DNA of 64,000 nt from Alkaliflexus imshenetskii DSM 15055 (GTDB lineage Bacteria; Bacteroidota; Bacteroidia; Bacteroidales; Marinilabiliaceae): assembly GCF_000517065.1 (NCBI RefSeq), contig NZ_KI912105.1:3969641-4033640 (forward strand). The letters run 5' to 3'. Positions within the stretch are counted from its first letter, which is position 1. Each line of letters starts with the position of its first letter. This document shows, in pieces, positions 53,896-62,826 of this stretch. Under the pieces are notes generated by a model. It was not told where the DNA came from. It did no database searches and was given only the letters and a program-made list of their open reading frames with translations. Position numbers and translations under genes: made by a program.

Positions 53896-54504
53896 TCAGG
53901 CATCATCTTTAGGTTTTCCCAGCCGCTTTTTGCGTGTTTTCTTCTTTTCCACAGCAAAACCAAATTTCCCTATCTTTTTCCCAACTTCATAATAATATCC
54001 ATGCGAATAGGTTATTGGTTTAGCCTTGTCGAGCGAAAAAATTCCGGTTTCAGAATCGAGATATCTATCATCGGCCTTAACATTTACCACTTCGGCAAGG
54101 AACATGTGATGCGTGCCAAGGGGAACAATTTCTTTTACTCGGCACTCAATGTTTACAGGCGCCTCCTCTATTGTTGGAGCATTAACTACTGAAGCCTTGC
54201 CGGGCGTAAGATTCATGGCCTCAAACTTATTATGTTGACGACCAGAACGCACACCGCACCAATCGGTTGCGTAAGCTAAATCACTGGTTGTAAGATTAAT
54301 GACAAACTCACCGGTTTTCTTCAATATCTCATAGGAGTGCCTTCCCGGCCGGACAGAGATGTAACACATTGGTGGATCAGAACAGATGGTGCCTGTCCAG
54401 GCAATGGTAATGATATTATACTCCTCCGGAACTGCCCCTGTAGAAACCATTACAGCAGGCAGCGGATAGAGCATATTTCCGGGTTTCCAATCTACTTTTG
54501 CCAT
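53896..54504 (-). CDS. flavin reductase family protein
   Basis: 202 residues. FMN-binding split-barrel (flavin reductase) domain: MAKVDWKPGNMLYPLPAVMVSTG, ITIAWTGTICSDPPMCYISV, RPGRHSYEILKKTGEFVINL. It may reduce flavin with NAD(P)H or bind FMN as an auxiliary protein. It starts 13 bp after the pyrI stop and so lies in the pyrB-pyrI transcript; no known role in pyrimidine synthesis explains this. The basic C-terminus (KKKTRKKRLGKPKDDA) is a feature of the family in this phylum. Membrane-free, cytoplasmic. Confidence 0.9.
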   Translation of the reverse strand: MAKVDWKPGNMLYPLPAVMVSTGAVPEEYNIITIAWTGTICSDPPMCYISVRPGRHSYEILKKTGEFVINLTTSDLAYATDWCGVRSGRQHNKFEAMNLTPGKASVVNAPTIEEAPVNIECRVKEIVPLGTHHMFLAEVVNVKADDRYLDSETGIFSLDKAKPITYSHGYYYEVGKKIGKFGFAVEKKKTRKKRLGKPKDDA

Positions 54505-54517
54505 AAACCAACTTCCA

Positions 54518-54976
54518 TTAAACCATCTTCAACTCACTTCGCGAGGTAATCTTCTCACAATAATGACATTTTAGCATCAAATCATTTTTATCCTCTACCC
54601 TAAAACGTGTTTTAATAAACTCATTGTTAGTGATACACTTAGGATTAAAACATTTGACAATGCCGATAATTTCATCGGGTATTTCCACATCGCGCTTTTC
54701 CACCACTTCATAATCTCTTATTATGTTGAGCTTTGCGTGGGGTGCTACCAGTGAAATTTTGTTGATTTCGCTGTCTTCGAAAAACTTATCAGACACTTTA
54801 ATAATGGCCTTTTTACCCAGTTTTCTGCTATCAAGGTTTGCCCCAAAAGTTATTTGGTTGGGTATGGTATCCAAACCCAATATGTTAATTACAACAAATA
54901 ACGATTCGGCAGGAATGTGGTCTATTACCGTACCATTTTCGATGGCACTCACCTGCAATTGTTTATGCTGAGTCAT
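54518..54976 (-). CDS. pyrI: aspartate carbamoyltransferase regulatory subunit
   Basis: 152 residues from the ATG at 54976 ([19 protein letters not shown]). It starts with the nucleotide-binding N-domain ([16 protein letters not shown]) and ends with the zinc domain with four Cys, in VKCFNPKC and KCHYCEK, which docks it to PyrB. CTP and UTP bind it to inhibit the enzyme. The gene follows pyrB with a 23-bp gap. A TTG 9 bp earlier is in frame but unlikely. Confidence 0.97.
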   Translation of the reverse strand: MTQHKQLQVSAIENGTVIDHIPAESLFVVINILGLDTIPNQITFGANLDSRKLGKKAIIKVSDKFFEDSEINKISLVAPHAKLNIIRDYEVVEKRDVEIPDEIIGIVKCFNPKCITNNEFIKTRFRVEDKNDLMLKCHYCEKITSRSELKMV

Positions 54977-54999
54977 AATCTTCAATTAATAGATAAAAC

Positions 55000-55905
55000 T
55001 TATTTCAATCCCATTATTGCTGCAATGATAGCCATCCGCGTGTAAACACCATTTTCGGCCTGCTTAAAATAATAAGCCTTAGGACTGGCATCCACATCGG
55101 TATGAATTTCATTTACGCGAGGTAGCGGGTGTAAAACCCGAAGATTCTCCTTGGTATTTGCCAACATCGCATTTTTCAGCACATATGCATTCTTTACCCT
55201 TTCGTACTCCATAGGATCTGAAAACCGCTCCTTTTGAACCCTTGTCATATACAAAATATCTGCTTTATCAAGGTTATTCATTTCTGTTTGCTCTACAAAA
55301 GCGATATTTTTCTTTTCGAGAAAGATTTTATACTCCTTAGGAATGGCAAGTTCTGCCGGAGCCACAAAATGGAAACGGGGATTGAAATGTGACAGAGCCA
55401 TAAGCAGCGAATGCACAGTTCTTCCATATTTTAAGTCGCCAACCATAAAAACAGTGAGATTCTCGAGTGTTCCCTGCGTTTTTTGAATTGAATAGAGATC
55501 CAGCAGGGTTTGAGTGGGATGTTGATTGGCTCCATCGCCAGCATTTATAACCGGTACATCAGCTTGTTCAGAAGCATAACGGGCACTACCTTCAAGAGGA
55601 TGGCGCATCACAATTAAATCGGCATAGTTGCTCACCATTTTAATTGTATCTTTTACAGTTTCCCCTTTTGAAGTAGATGAAGAAGCTGAATCGGAGAAAC
55701 CAATCACCCTTGCACCCAACCGGTTTATAGCCGTTTCAAAACTCAACCGGGTGCGTGTTGAAGGCTCAAAGAACAGACTTGCAACAACCTTATCGCGCAT
55801 AACAGGTTGATTTGGATTTGCTTCAAAATGCGCTGCCAATTCCAGAATGTGTAGGATTTCATCTCTGGAATAGTCACTAATAGATACCAGGCTCTTGTTC
55901 TTCAT
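55000..55905 (-). CDS. pyrB: aspartate carbamoyltransferase catalytic subunit
   Basis: 301 residues from the ATG at 55905 ([20 protein letters not shown]). First committed step of pyrimidine synthesis: carbamoyl phosphate + aspartate to N-carbamoylaspartate. Carbamoyl-phosphate loop [13 protein letters not shown] (Ser49 to Arg53), and the [10 protein letters not shown] motif. A longer in-frame start at 56049 (TTG) lies in the leader and adds a Phe-rich tail with no family match. pyrB heads pyrB-pyrI-flavin reductase. It is preceded by an attenuator-like leader, so its expression may respond to UTP. Confidence 0.96.
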   Translation of the reverse strand: MKNKSLVSISDYSRDEILHILELAAHFEANPNQPVMRDKVVASLFFEPSTRTRLSFETAINRLGARVIGFSDSASSSTSKGETVKDTIKMVSNYADLIVMRHPLEGSARYASEQADVPVINAGDGANQHPTQTLLDLYSIQKTQGTLENLTVFMVGDLKYGRTVHSLLMALSHFNPRFHFVAPAELAIPKEYKIFLEKKNIAFVEQTEMNNLDKADILYMTRVQKERFSDPMEYERVKNAYVLKNAMLANTKENLRVLHPLPRVNEIHTDVDASPKAYYFKQAENGVYTRMAIIAAIMGLK

Positions 55906-56080
55906 AGGAATACAATTTGGGTAATAGAAGAAAATATACAGACAAAAAAAGACCCAATCGGAATGATCGGGCGAATGCGGCAAAAACGACATCGAAAGAG
56001 ACAAAAAAATGAGAAAACCAAACGTGGAGAAATGAGTTCTTTCTCTCAAAAATCACCCTGTATGAATCGGGTAACCTCAT
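55877..56080 (-). CDS. 67-codon leader ORF across the pyrB attenuator (pyrL-like)
   Basis: ATG at 56080, stop at 55877-55879, so it ends 26-29 bp inside pyrB. It is rich in Phe, Leu, Val and Tyr (eleven Phe). Its codons 37-46 are the terminator hairpin and U-run. In E. coli the pyrL leader of pyrBI also reads through the attenuator, and close coupling of ribosome and polymerase at low UTP opens it. Small ORF by chance is possible. Confidence 0.45.
   Translation of the reverse strand: MRLPDSYRVIFERKNSFLHVWFSHFFVSFDVVFAAFARSFRLGLFLSVYFLLLPKLYSYEEQEPGIY
55944..55971 (-). terminator. intrinsic attenuator in the pyrB leader
   Basis: On the minus strand CCCGATC-ATTCC-GATTGGG forms a 7-bp hairpin (55971-55965 / 55959-55953) followed by T and C then seven T (55950-55944). 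It stops 38 bp before the pyrB ATG. U-rich pause-like tracts (seven U at 56009-56003, five at 55986-55982) lie upstream. Confidence 0.7.
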
Positions 56081-56116
56081 TGTTCTGATTTGCCTGAAGT
56101 TTTGCATTTCAGAAAA

Positions 56117-56148
56117 CAAATGTAACTAAAATCCCAATCACATGTAAA
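56117..56148 (-). promoter_or_regulatory. promoter of pyrB-pyrI
   Basis: Minus strand TTTA (56148-56145), 20-nt spacer, TACATTTG (56124-56117). One mismatch in the -33 box. It places the start of RNA near 56108, giving a leader of about 200 nt. Confidence 0.65.
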
Positions 56149-56256
56149 GATAAAAATCAGATTTTACTCAACCAATCATCAGAAAATAGCAACAAACTAT
56201 TAACCAAACAAAACCATTTGTGCTAAACGGATAATTTTGTCATTCCTCCTCTCTGA

Positions 56257-56288
56257 ATTGCCCAATCGCCCTTTAATTGGTAACTTTG
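56257..56288 (+). promoter_or_regulatory. promoter of the M18 aminopeptidase gene
   Basis: ATTG 56257-56260, 20-nt spacer, TAACTTTG 56281-56288, near-perfect consensus; about 100 nt of leader before the ATG. Confidence 0.65.
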
Positions 56289-56387
56289 AAATTCACAAAA
56301 CCAAGACCCAACGTTTCTTATGAGATGTAATCAAGAGTCTTTAAAACAAATTAAATTCTATTATCCAACTTATAATATAAAACTTAA

Positions 56388-57689
56388 ATGGATACTGCAC
56401 AGAAATTATCACAAGAACTTATCGACTATATACATGATGGTGCATCACCTTTTCATGTGGTAGATAAAACAGCTTTGATGCTTGATCAGGCCGGGTTTCA
56501 ACCACTGAATTTGAGAGAGAAGTGGCAACTAAAACAGGGCGGAAAATATTATACCACCCGCAATGACTCATCAATATTTGCATTTATTGTAGGCACAGGC
56601 GAACCTGAGGAGGAAGGATTCAGGATTATTGCAGCACATAGTGATTCTCCTTCGTTCAAGTTAAAGCCGTCACCGGAGATTGGTGTTGATGGCCATTACA
56701 TTAAACTCAACACCGAAGTTTATGGCGGCCCTATATTAATGACCTGGCTCGACCGGCCACTCTCTTTGGCCGGACGCGTAAGTCTTAAAGGGGGGCATCC
56801 CCTTTGGCCCGACAACAGACTTGTAAACTTTAACCGTCCACTCCTTACCATTCCCAGCCTTGCCATCCACCTGAACCGTTCAGTGAACGAAGGTGTAGAG
56901 CTAAAGAGACAAACCCACATGTTACCGCTGTTGGGAATTATGCCTGATGAAACACACAAAAATGGACTTATAAAACATCTGTTGTCAGAAGAGTTGGGCG
57001 TGGATAGCGATGAAATTCTGGATTTTGACCTTACTTTAAATGAGTATAACCGTGGATGTCTGATGGGGCTTCACAACGAACTCATTTCCAGCCCAAAGCT
57101 TGACAATTTGGCCATGACACACGCCGGGCTGCTAAGTCTTTTGACCAGCAAGCCGGGCAAAGCTACGCAAATGCTATGCATATTTGATAATGAGGAAGTT
57201 GGCAGTTTAACCAAACAGGGTGCTGACTCACCTGTATTTAGACACATTTTTGAGCGGATATTGGGTCAGTTTGGTAAATCGGGCGAGCAGTTTTACCGAA
57301 CTGTGTACAACTCATTCATGATATCGGCGGATATGGCACACAGTGTTCATCCAAACTTTACTGAAAAACATGATCCTGTATTACATCCCCTCATCAACAA
57401 AGGTCCGGTCATAAAAATCACTGCCAATCAAAAATACACCAGCGACAGCGACAGTATCGCCGTATTTGAATCCATTTGCCAACGCGCAGATGTTCCATAC
57501 CAAAAATTTGTGAACCATTCAGATATTGTTGGCGGTTCAACACTCGGTAACGTATCTACCGGTCAGCTGGACATCCGAAGTGTAGATGTTGGCAATCCCA
57601 TGCTTGCGATGCACTCTGTAAGAGAACTTGCAGGCGTGAAAGATCATGAGTATATCATACGAGCGTTTAGTGAGTTTTATTCTTTATAA
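56388..57689 (+). CDS. apeB: M18 family aminopeptidase
   Basis: 433 residues. Cytoplasmic metallo-aminopeptidase with two metal ions. Metal-ligand regions: IIAAHSDSPSFKLKP (His, Asp), FDNEEVGSLTKQGADSP (Glu pair), MISADMAHSVHPNF (Asp, His), and the C-terminal HSVRELAGVKDHEYI. Single-gene unit with its own promoter; divergent from pyrB. Length and motif order fit M18 (aspartyl aminopeptidase-like), not M42 or M20. A leader of about 100 nt follows the promoter. Confidence 0.93.
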   Translation: MDTAQKLSQELIDYIHDGASPFHVVDKTALMLDQAGFQPLNLREKWQLKQGGKYYTTRNDSSIFAFIVGTGEPEEEGFRIIAAHSDSPSFKLKPSPEIGVDGHYIKLNTEVYGGPILMTWLDRPLSLAGRVSLKGGHPLWPDNRLVNFNRPLLTIPSLAIHLNRSVNEGVELKRQTHMLPLLGIMPDETHKNGLIKHLLSEELGVDSDEILDFDLTLNEYNRGCLMGLHNELISSPKLDNLAMTHAGLLSLLTSKPGKATQMLCIFDNEEVGSLTKQGADSPVFRHIFERILGQFGKSGEQFYRTVYNSFMISADMAHSVHPNFTEKHDPVLHPLINKGPVIKITANQKYTSDSDSIAVFESICQRADVPYQKFVNHSDIVGGSTLGNVSTGQLDIRSVDVGNPMLAMHSVRELAGVKDHEYIIRAFSEFYSL

Positions 57690-57696
57690 ATGATTT

Positions 57697-57728
57697 AGCC
57701 GCCAGTCGTTTTTTTTCGGTTGGCGGCT
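57697..57728. terminator. hairpin between convergent genes, loop of eight T
   Basis: AGCCGCCA/TGGCGGCT stem (57697-57704 / 57721-57728) extended by G-U and C-G pairs to about 12 bp, with eight T in the loop. There is no clear U-tract outside, so termination is uncertain. Confidence 0.5.
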
Positions 57729-57754
57729 TATACCATTATATGGCTTATTCCTGA

Positions 57755-58885
57755 TTAGAGATCACGTATAAGTAAATCAGGATGAAACTCGCCGCACATT
57801 ACTGGATTCATCATATACCTAATAACCTGAGCACCTGCAACAAACCATACATTGTCCAATTCCAGTGCAAAATCAATAAACTCTTCGATTACAGCCCTTC
57901 TTTCTGCAGCATCAACTATATTTAAAAAACTGCTTTCATTAAATCCATCCACGTAAAACTGGCTGTGCATTCCAATGGTCATTGGCGCCCTGTTTCCATT
58001 GTAATTCAGCAAGAGAGTGTGCTTTAGCACCTCCAAAGATTGGCTTCTGTTAAACAGCCATCCTGCGGGAGGCTTTGCCCACATATTATAATCCAGACCC
58101 GTTACCAAACCGTTGTTTGCAGACATAATGGAATCCATGTGACCCCTTACAGTATGGGGTGCTTTAAAAGAGTAACAAGGCAATTGCCAAAGGCCTGGAT
58201 GTGATGTTATATTGGTATTGTGATTGAGAGTCCACCAGCTATTTACTATCCCTGATGCCCCGTTATCCATAGTGAAAGGCCAGATATACTCACCCGGACC
58301 AGTTCGAGATTCAGTAATTGAACAATCATATAAAAACCCCATAGAGTTGATTACCGTAAACACTGTATCACTCCAAGCCAAATAAGGTGTTCTAAAACCA
58401 ACCACATCATCAGCACTCAAACCAATATGTTTGACCAAATCATTGTTCAGCTCTTTAACAACCAGCGAAACAGAATCCAAACCAATCCTTACTTGCCCCT
58501 CACCTACCATTCCGCGAACCATGTATGCATGGTTTGATGTATGATTGCCCAACTCATGCCCCAGTTTAAGAGCTTTGATATGGGCATTTACGAGATCTAC
58601 AGATGAAGAGTCGGACCAATTGACAGAGGCTCGTGAGTTTGAATAAAATGACATCCGTAAAGAGCTCCCGTCCTTATGCTTTCTCGAAGCCAAATAATCC
58701 AGAATCCAGTTAAGACCTTCGGCAGAAGTATTGTCGTCAGAACCTAACACAATAAACTGGGGTACCTGACTGTTTGGAAAGTTGCCAGGATTTACAACTG
58801 ATTCCGGGTGATTGTGTCTGTTTTGAGCAACTAACATAATTGAAAAAACAGATATCAGCACAAGAAAGGAAATTCGTTTATACAT
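57755..58885 (-). CDS. secreted polysaccharide deacetylase (NodB-like, CE4-type)
   Basis: 376 residues, signal peptide MYKRISFLVLISVFSIMLVA. NodB motifs: VLGSDDNTSAEG with Asp50-Asp51 (motif 1, usually TFDD), HELGNHTSNHA with His115 and His119 (metal ligands), FRTPYLAW (motif 3). The domain is embedded in a longer chain of about 376 residues with a Trp-rich end. It removes N- or O-acetyl groups from a sugar polymer. Last gene of the PUL, 78 bp behind the GH88/105-like gene. Substrate cannot be told from sequence. Confidence 0.85.
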   Translation of the reverse strand: MYKRISFLVLISVFSIMLVAQNRHNHPESVVNPGNFPNSQVPQFIVLGSDDNTSAEGLNWILDYLASRKHKDGSSLRMSFYSNSRASVNWSDSSSVDLVNAHIKALKLGHELGNHTSNHAYMVRGMVGEGQVRIGLDSVSLVVKELNNDLVKHIGLSADDVVGFRTPYLAWSDTVFTVINSMGFLYDCSITESRTGPGEYIWPFTMDNGASGIVNSWWTLNHNTNITSHPGLWQLPCYSFKAPHTVRGHMDSIMSANNGLVTGLDYNMWAKPPAGWLFNRSQSLEVLKHTLLLNYNGNRAPMTIGMHSQFYVDGFNESSFLNIVDAAERRAVIEEFIDFALELDNVWFVAGAQVIRYMMNPVMCGEFHPDLLIRDL

Positions 58886-58942
58886 TGGCTTCTTATTTTA
58901 GTTGATAATAGAACAAAGAATTGAAGTGATAGGGTTTATTAG

Positions 58943-58983
58943 TTTAGAGTTTAGAGTTGAGGGTTAGGGTTTAGGGTTGAGGG
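58943..58983. repeat. six telomere-like heptamers at the 3' end of the GH gene
   Basis: TTTAGAG, TTTAGAG, TTGAGGG, TTAGGG, TTTAGGG, TTGAGGG in a row. The last 20 bp are the coding end of the GH88/105-like gene (ALNPKP and stop on the minus strand). A short tandem repeat, so it may vary in copy number. Confidence 0.7.
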
Positions 58984-60037
58984 CATCATGTGCAGTTTCC
59001 ATCATTAAAAAGAATGCTTGCCCTTCGGTGGAATGCGTTGGAACGGAATAGGATGGTGGCCCGGGAACACCATTGACAAAGCCAAAATCATCAATCTGGG
59101 TGTTTACTGCTTCGCGCATTCGCAGTGCGGTATTCAAATAACTATTGCTCAGCCATCCCTGTTTAACACCTTTAAAAATGGTGTACGCCACGCGCATCGC
59201 CAAACTGGATTCTACACAAGTTGAGTCATCGTCCAAAGTATCGTGAAACAAGTAATCGACTCTCATAACTTTAAAACACCCTTCCAGATGCTCTTTTACG
59301 CAATTCACAAGTATTGATTTTTCATTCGCCATAGTCTCAGGCAGATATTCGATTAATTTTGCCATCCCGTGTAATGCATGACCATTGGCCAAACCCCATA
59401 ATCTGCTACTTGTGATAGATTGAAGCTCCTCATTCCATCTATACGCAAAAAGAGATTTTTCTTTTATCCATAAGCGATTGCGAATGCCTATAATTTGTTT
59501 CAGTGCATCGTGCGCGTGACCAGCAAAAGCAAAAAATGGCGGAGCCATATACATTGAGTCTGCCCATAGTTCCGGTCCATGATGCGAATGATAAATCAAT
59601 CCATCTTTTGATTGCGGTGCATGGTTAATTAAATAGTTAAGCATCTTGTCAGTAGCATTCACCATCTCCTTATTATTCAGCAAAGCAGCCGTTCGCAAAA
59701 CCGCTTCGCCTGAAGCAGCAGAGTCGGTAATACCATTCGCAACCCCCAATACGGCCAGTCGCCCATCCGAATCCTGCCTCACCACAGCCTCTTTAGCCAG
59801 TAACACCATCATCGACACATCGCCAATCTCAACAAATGCCTGCGCGGCAATGCCGTGTTCCCAGTTTTGTTTTTGCATTGAGAGCATGGCAAGCATTACT
59901 TTTCGCCTGATGGGGGTGTAAAACGCATCTATACAAGCGCTATCACCAGCTTTGATTTTGGCGGCATTAACAAATGATGGCAGCAGGAAGAGTCCACCAA
60001 ACCATCCAGATTTAACTATAAAATCCCGTCTAATCAT
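58964..60037 (-). CDS. GH88/GH105-like unsaturated uronyl hydrolase, exported
   Basis: 357 residues with an N-terminal RRDF export-type start (MIRRDFIVKSGWFGGLFLLP). Six-hairpin (alpha/alpha)6 shape with GPELWADSMYMAPPFFAFAG, which is the WADS/D.LFMA region of GH88/105, and RLWGLANGHALHGMAK (WGxGNG-like). These enzymes remove unsaturated uronic acid from oligosaccharides released by polysaccharide lyases. The catalytic Asp pair cannot be assigned with certainty here. Located between the surface lipoprotein and the deacetylase in the PUL. The end of the gene is made of the heptamer repeat. Confidence 0.78.
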   Translation of the reverse strand: MIRRDFIVKSGWFGGLFLLPSFVNAAKIKAGDSACIDAFYTPIRRKVMLAMLSMQKQNWEHGIAAQAFVEIGDVSMMVLLAKEAVVRQDSDGRLAVLGVANGITDSAASGEAVLRTAALLNNKEMVNATDKMLNYLINHAPQSKDGLIYHSHHGPELWADSMYMAPPFFAFAGHAHDALKQIIGIRNRLWIKEKSLFAYRWNEELQSITSSRLWGLANGHALHGMAKLIEYLPETMANEKSILVNCVKEHLEGCFKVMRVDYLFHDTLDDDSTCVESSLAMRVAYTIFKGVKQGWLSNSYLNTALRMREAVNTQIDDFGFVNGVPGPPSYSVPTHSTEGQAFFLMMETAHDALNPKP

Positions 60038-60076
60038 AACAACAATAAATTTAATCAGTTACTTTAAAATTGAATG

Positions 60077-60111
60077 AAGCATCCGGTTTCATTTACGGAA
60101 ACCAGATGCTT
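60077..60111. terminator. hairpin between the lipoprotein and GH genes
   Basis: AAGCATC/GATGCTT outer and GGTTTC/GAAACC inner stems (60077-60090 / 60098-60111) with one mismatch. Within the PUL it may stabilise upstream mRNA or terminate partly; the U-run is weak. Confidence 0.45.
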
Positions 60112-60155
60112 TTCCCCGATTAATCAGATGTGTTAACCAGCTTTTTTCGGGATTT

Positions 60156-60956
60156 TTAGTTTTCCAGAGGTTTAAATACCCAAACCCATCCCGGGCTCCA
60201 TACAACGCCAGGCATAAATAGCACCAAACGGTCGGCCGTAAACTCTTTAATATGGTACTCTTTGCTACCTGTTGAGCTAACTCCGCCACCCTCGACACCT
60301 AAGATATTTGCAGGCCCCATAATTCTTAACGTCGAAAAATCGGCATTAAATACCCAAGTACTGCCTGTAACGGGATCAGCGTCGGGCGATGCGTAGTAGG
60401 TGAAATTAGGTTTACCTTCCAAATCAAAGACAATCCTTCCATTACCATCGGTAGGATCGCCCGGCGCCCACCAAAAGGCATTCCAGTCGGCATCAGTCAT
60501 ATACCAATATCTGTCAGCAACTGACTTATCAAACACCCAAGTCTTGCTTCCTTCACCAACGAGATAGCCATACTGCGCAGGAACATCCTTATCCAAAACA
60601 GCTATGTCCACGTCGATGGTTTTGGTGATGTACTCAACAAGATTCAGATCACCATCTGGGATATATCCGGAAGAAACAACATAAGTAAACGTTTGAGTTC
60701 CAGTGATAGGATACAATACTTCAACCTCATTGCTAAACCCTTTACCAATTGTATAATCCCAATATCCTGTCACTCCGGGTGTATTGAGCTTAAGTGTAAA
60801 CAAGTTGCTTCCAGGCGACGCGTGAACCACACTCAACTCAATCTTATCCGCTTCAAAGGAGTTGCTAAGAAGCTCTCTCTCTTCAATTGGGTCGCAGGAG
60901 GTGGATATAACTATAATTGCTGCTATAGCCCAGTTAATTAATTTCAATGATTTCAT
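60156..60956 (-). CDS. PUL surface lipoprotein, unrecognised family
   Basis: 266 residues. Lipobox ISTSC gives a lipid-anchored protein. Mature part is beta-rich with a repeated Trp/Tyr pattern (ADRYWYMTDADWNAFWWAP) that may hold a carbohydrate-binding site. No homology that I recognise. It has the position of a SusE/SusF-type surface glycan-binding protein, directly behind susD (32 bp), so this role is inferred from place and lipobox. It could also be an enzyme of unknown type. Confidence 0.75.
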   Translation of the reverse strand: MKSLKLINWAIAAIIVISTSCDPIEERELLSNSFEADKIELSVVHASPGSNLFTLKLNTPGVTGYWDYTIGKGFSNEVEVLYPITGTQTFTYVVSSGYIPDGDLNLVEYITKTIDVDIAVLDKDVPAQYGYLVGEGSKTWVFDKSVADRYWYMTDADWNAFWWAPGDPTDGNGRIVFDLEGKPNFTYYASPDADPVTGSTWVFNADFSTLRIMGPANILGVEGGGVSSTGSKEYHIKEFTADRLVLFMPGVVWSPGWVWVFKPLEN

Positions 60957-60988
60957 TTTTCAGTAGTTTAGAATTTGACATAGAAATA

Positions 60989-62716
60989 CTACCAGCCCGG
61001 ATTTGGCTCATAAACACCATTTGACAAACGAATTTCCGACTCCGGGATTGGAACCAGTCCCTTGATTTCGGGTCTGTAACTCACCGAGTGCGTGGCTTGC
61101 ACACCCACATTGGTAACAGGTGCTACACGTGAATAATAGTTATTGGCATTGTTCTCCACATCGCCCCACCTAACAAGATCGAACCAGCGAATACCTTCAA
61201 AGGCAAACTCGTACATTCTTTCTTTCTTTAAAGCATCGAGTGAATACGCAACAGGCTCAAGTCCGGCTCTGGCGCGAACGGCATTCAAGCCCGAAGCAGT
61301 TTCGGTGAGTTCTGAATGCATCAGCAGCACATCCGCATAACGCAGGTAATAGAAATCCTGCGCTGCCCATAACATATAGCTATCACTATTTGAACCAGGT
61401 CCATACATATAAAAGAACATACCTTTTACCCCGTCAGGCCCGTTGTGCTGCAACTGAATGTACTTTTTATTTACTAAACCAGTTTGAAGCACACCATTGT
61501 TAGCTACCGGATCATAATTTCCAACACCTTCATCGGAAGCAGAAAAATCAAGTACAGAACCTTTTTTGCGTGGATCATTATTTGGCCACTCCCCATAGAA
61601 AACAGGGTTAACAGAACCCCATCCCCAACCCTGACCATAAGGTATCAGCCCCTGACCACGAACAGAAAAAAACAATACAGCCCAGTTTCTGTATTTGGTA
61701 TCGGTTCCCCACTCACCAAAAGAGTATCTTTTGGCAAACATAACCTCTGAGTTACCAGTGCCGATAACAGAGTTGGGTCCATCCTGTCCAACCCACTCCA
61801 ATCCTTCGCTTGCTGCCCACGGCAACACAGATGCTCCAGCGCTTTTATTCACATGTGCGTACGGCCATAAGTTTCTGAAATCAGATACCAACGCATATCC
61901 ACTGGAATTGATGACATCTTCAAGGTGCTGGATAACATCGGCTTTGGAAATCACAGTTCCATCAGGCAAAGGAAGTTCACTTGAGGTAACTTTAGAGATG
62001 TTTGACATGTATCCGGTATAGTGCAAAAATGTTCGAGCCAAATAAGCTTTTGCAACCCAACGGTTTGCATGACCATAATCGTTTGAAGCGATTGATCCTG
62101 CAGTAATTTCGGGCATGAGGGTAGCCGCCTTTAAAAAATCCTCGGCAATTTGACCAAATGTTTCAGTTAATGACGACCTTGGAACATCGCGTGGAGCTTC
62201 AGTTGAATTGATTAATGGCATACCACCGAAAAATCTTGCAGCACGAAACATCAAAAATCCCCTCATAAAATAGGCTTCACCCAGAGCATTATTGCGAAAA
62301 CTCTCTGCCTGTGAAGGGGCAGAAAAATAATCTGCAAACGAAACATTTTCAAGGGCTTCAATTATGCTATTGGCACGATAAACGCCATTATAAGTTTCCT
62401 GCCACAGCGGACGAAAAGTATCTTCTGACGGGTCGATGAAATTGGCAAGGTTGGCCGCAAAAAGGTCATCGGCACCACCTCCTGAGAACATCAGATCCCC
62501 AAGCAAGCTGGCGGCAATATGCTCATCTGCCAATCCGGTATTTGTGTACACATAAAGTGCATTGTAAACACCTGCCATGGCCTCAGAAATATCAGTAGGC
62601 GTGCGGTAAAAATTGCCGGTGCTTTTGTTAAAAAGGTTCGTTGTATCAAGATGATCATCGCAACTGATAAAAAGCAAGCCTATGCAAACAGTTGCCAGAT
62701 ATATTATTTTTTTCAT
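60989..62716 (-). CDS. RagB/SusD family surface glycan-binding lipoprotein
   Basis: 575 residues from the ATG at 62716, where MKKIIYLATVCIGLLFISC with lipobox Cys19 begins. The TPR-type helices (GNFYRTPTDISEAMAG, GEAYFMRGFLMFRAARFFGG, ANRWVAKAYLARTFLHYTG) and the end (YEFAFEGIRWFDLVRWGD) are typical of SusD. It sits over the SusC pore as a lid and binds the glycan. It starts 110 bp after the susC stop. Confidence 0.97.
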   Translation of the reverse strand: MKKIIYLATVCIGLLFISCDDHLDTTNLFNKSTGNFYRTPTDISEAMAGVYNALYVYTNTGLADEHIAASLLGDLMFSGGGADDLFAANLANFIDPSEDTFRPLWQETYNGVYRANSIIEALENVSFADYFSAPSQAESFRNNALGEAYFMRGFLMFRAARFFGGMPLINSTEAPRDVPRSSLTETFGQIAEDFLKAATLMPEITAGSIASNDYGHANRWVAKAYLARTFLHYTGYMSNISKVTSSELPLPDGTVISKADVIQHLEDVINSSGYALVSDFRNLWPYAHVNKSAGASVLPWAASEGLEWVGQDGPNSVIGTGNSEVMFAKRYSFGEWGTDTKYRNWAVLFFSVRGQGLIPYGQGWGWGSVNPVFYGEWPNNDPRKKGSVLDFSASDEGVGNYDPVANNGVLQTGLVNKKYIQLQHNGPDGVKGMFFYMYGPGSNSDSYMLWAAQDFYYLRYADVLLMHSELTETASGLNAVRARAGLEPVAYSLDALKKERMYEFAFEGIRWFDLVRWGDVENNANNYYSRVAPVTNVGVQATHSVSYRPEIKGLVPIPESEIRLSNGVYEPNPGW

Positions 62717-62826
62717 TTTATTGTAATTTAATGGTTTACATGCGCCAATCATTGTAATTTAACTGTGTTCTCTTAATGATTTGGCCATCAGAAAAATCCC
62801 AAGTTGGAACCTTGTTCAATCAAGAC

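Noticed and set aside
55906-56049. Longer pyrB start (TTG at 56049)
   Set aside because: The 48 extra residues are Phe-rich leader sequence passing through the terminator; PyrB homologues start near MKNKSL.
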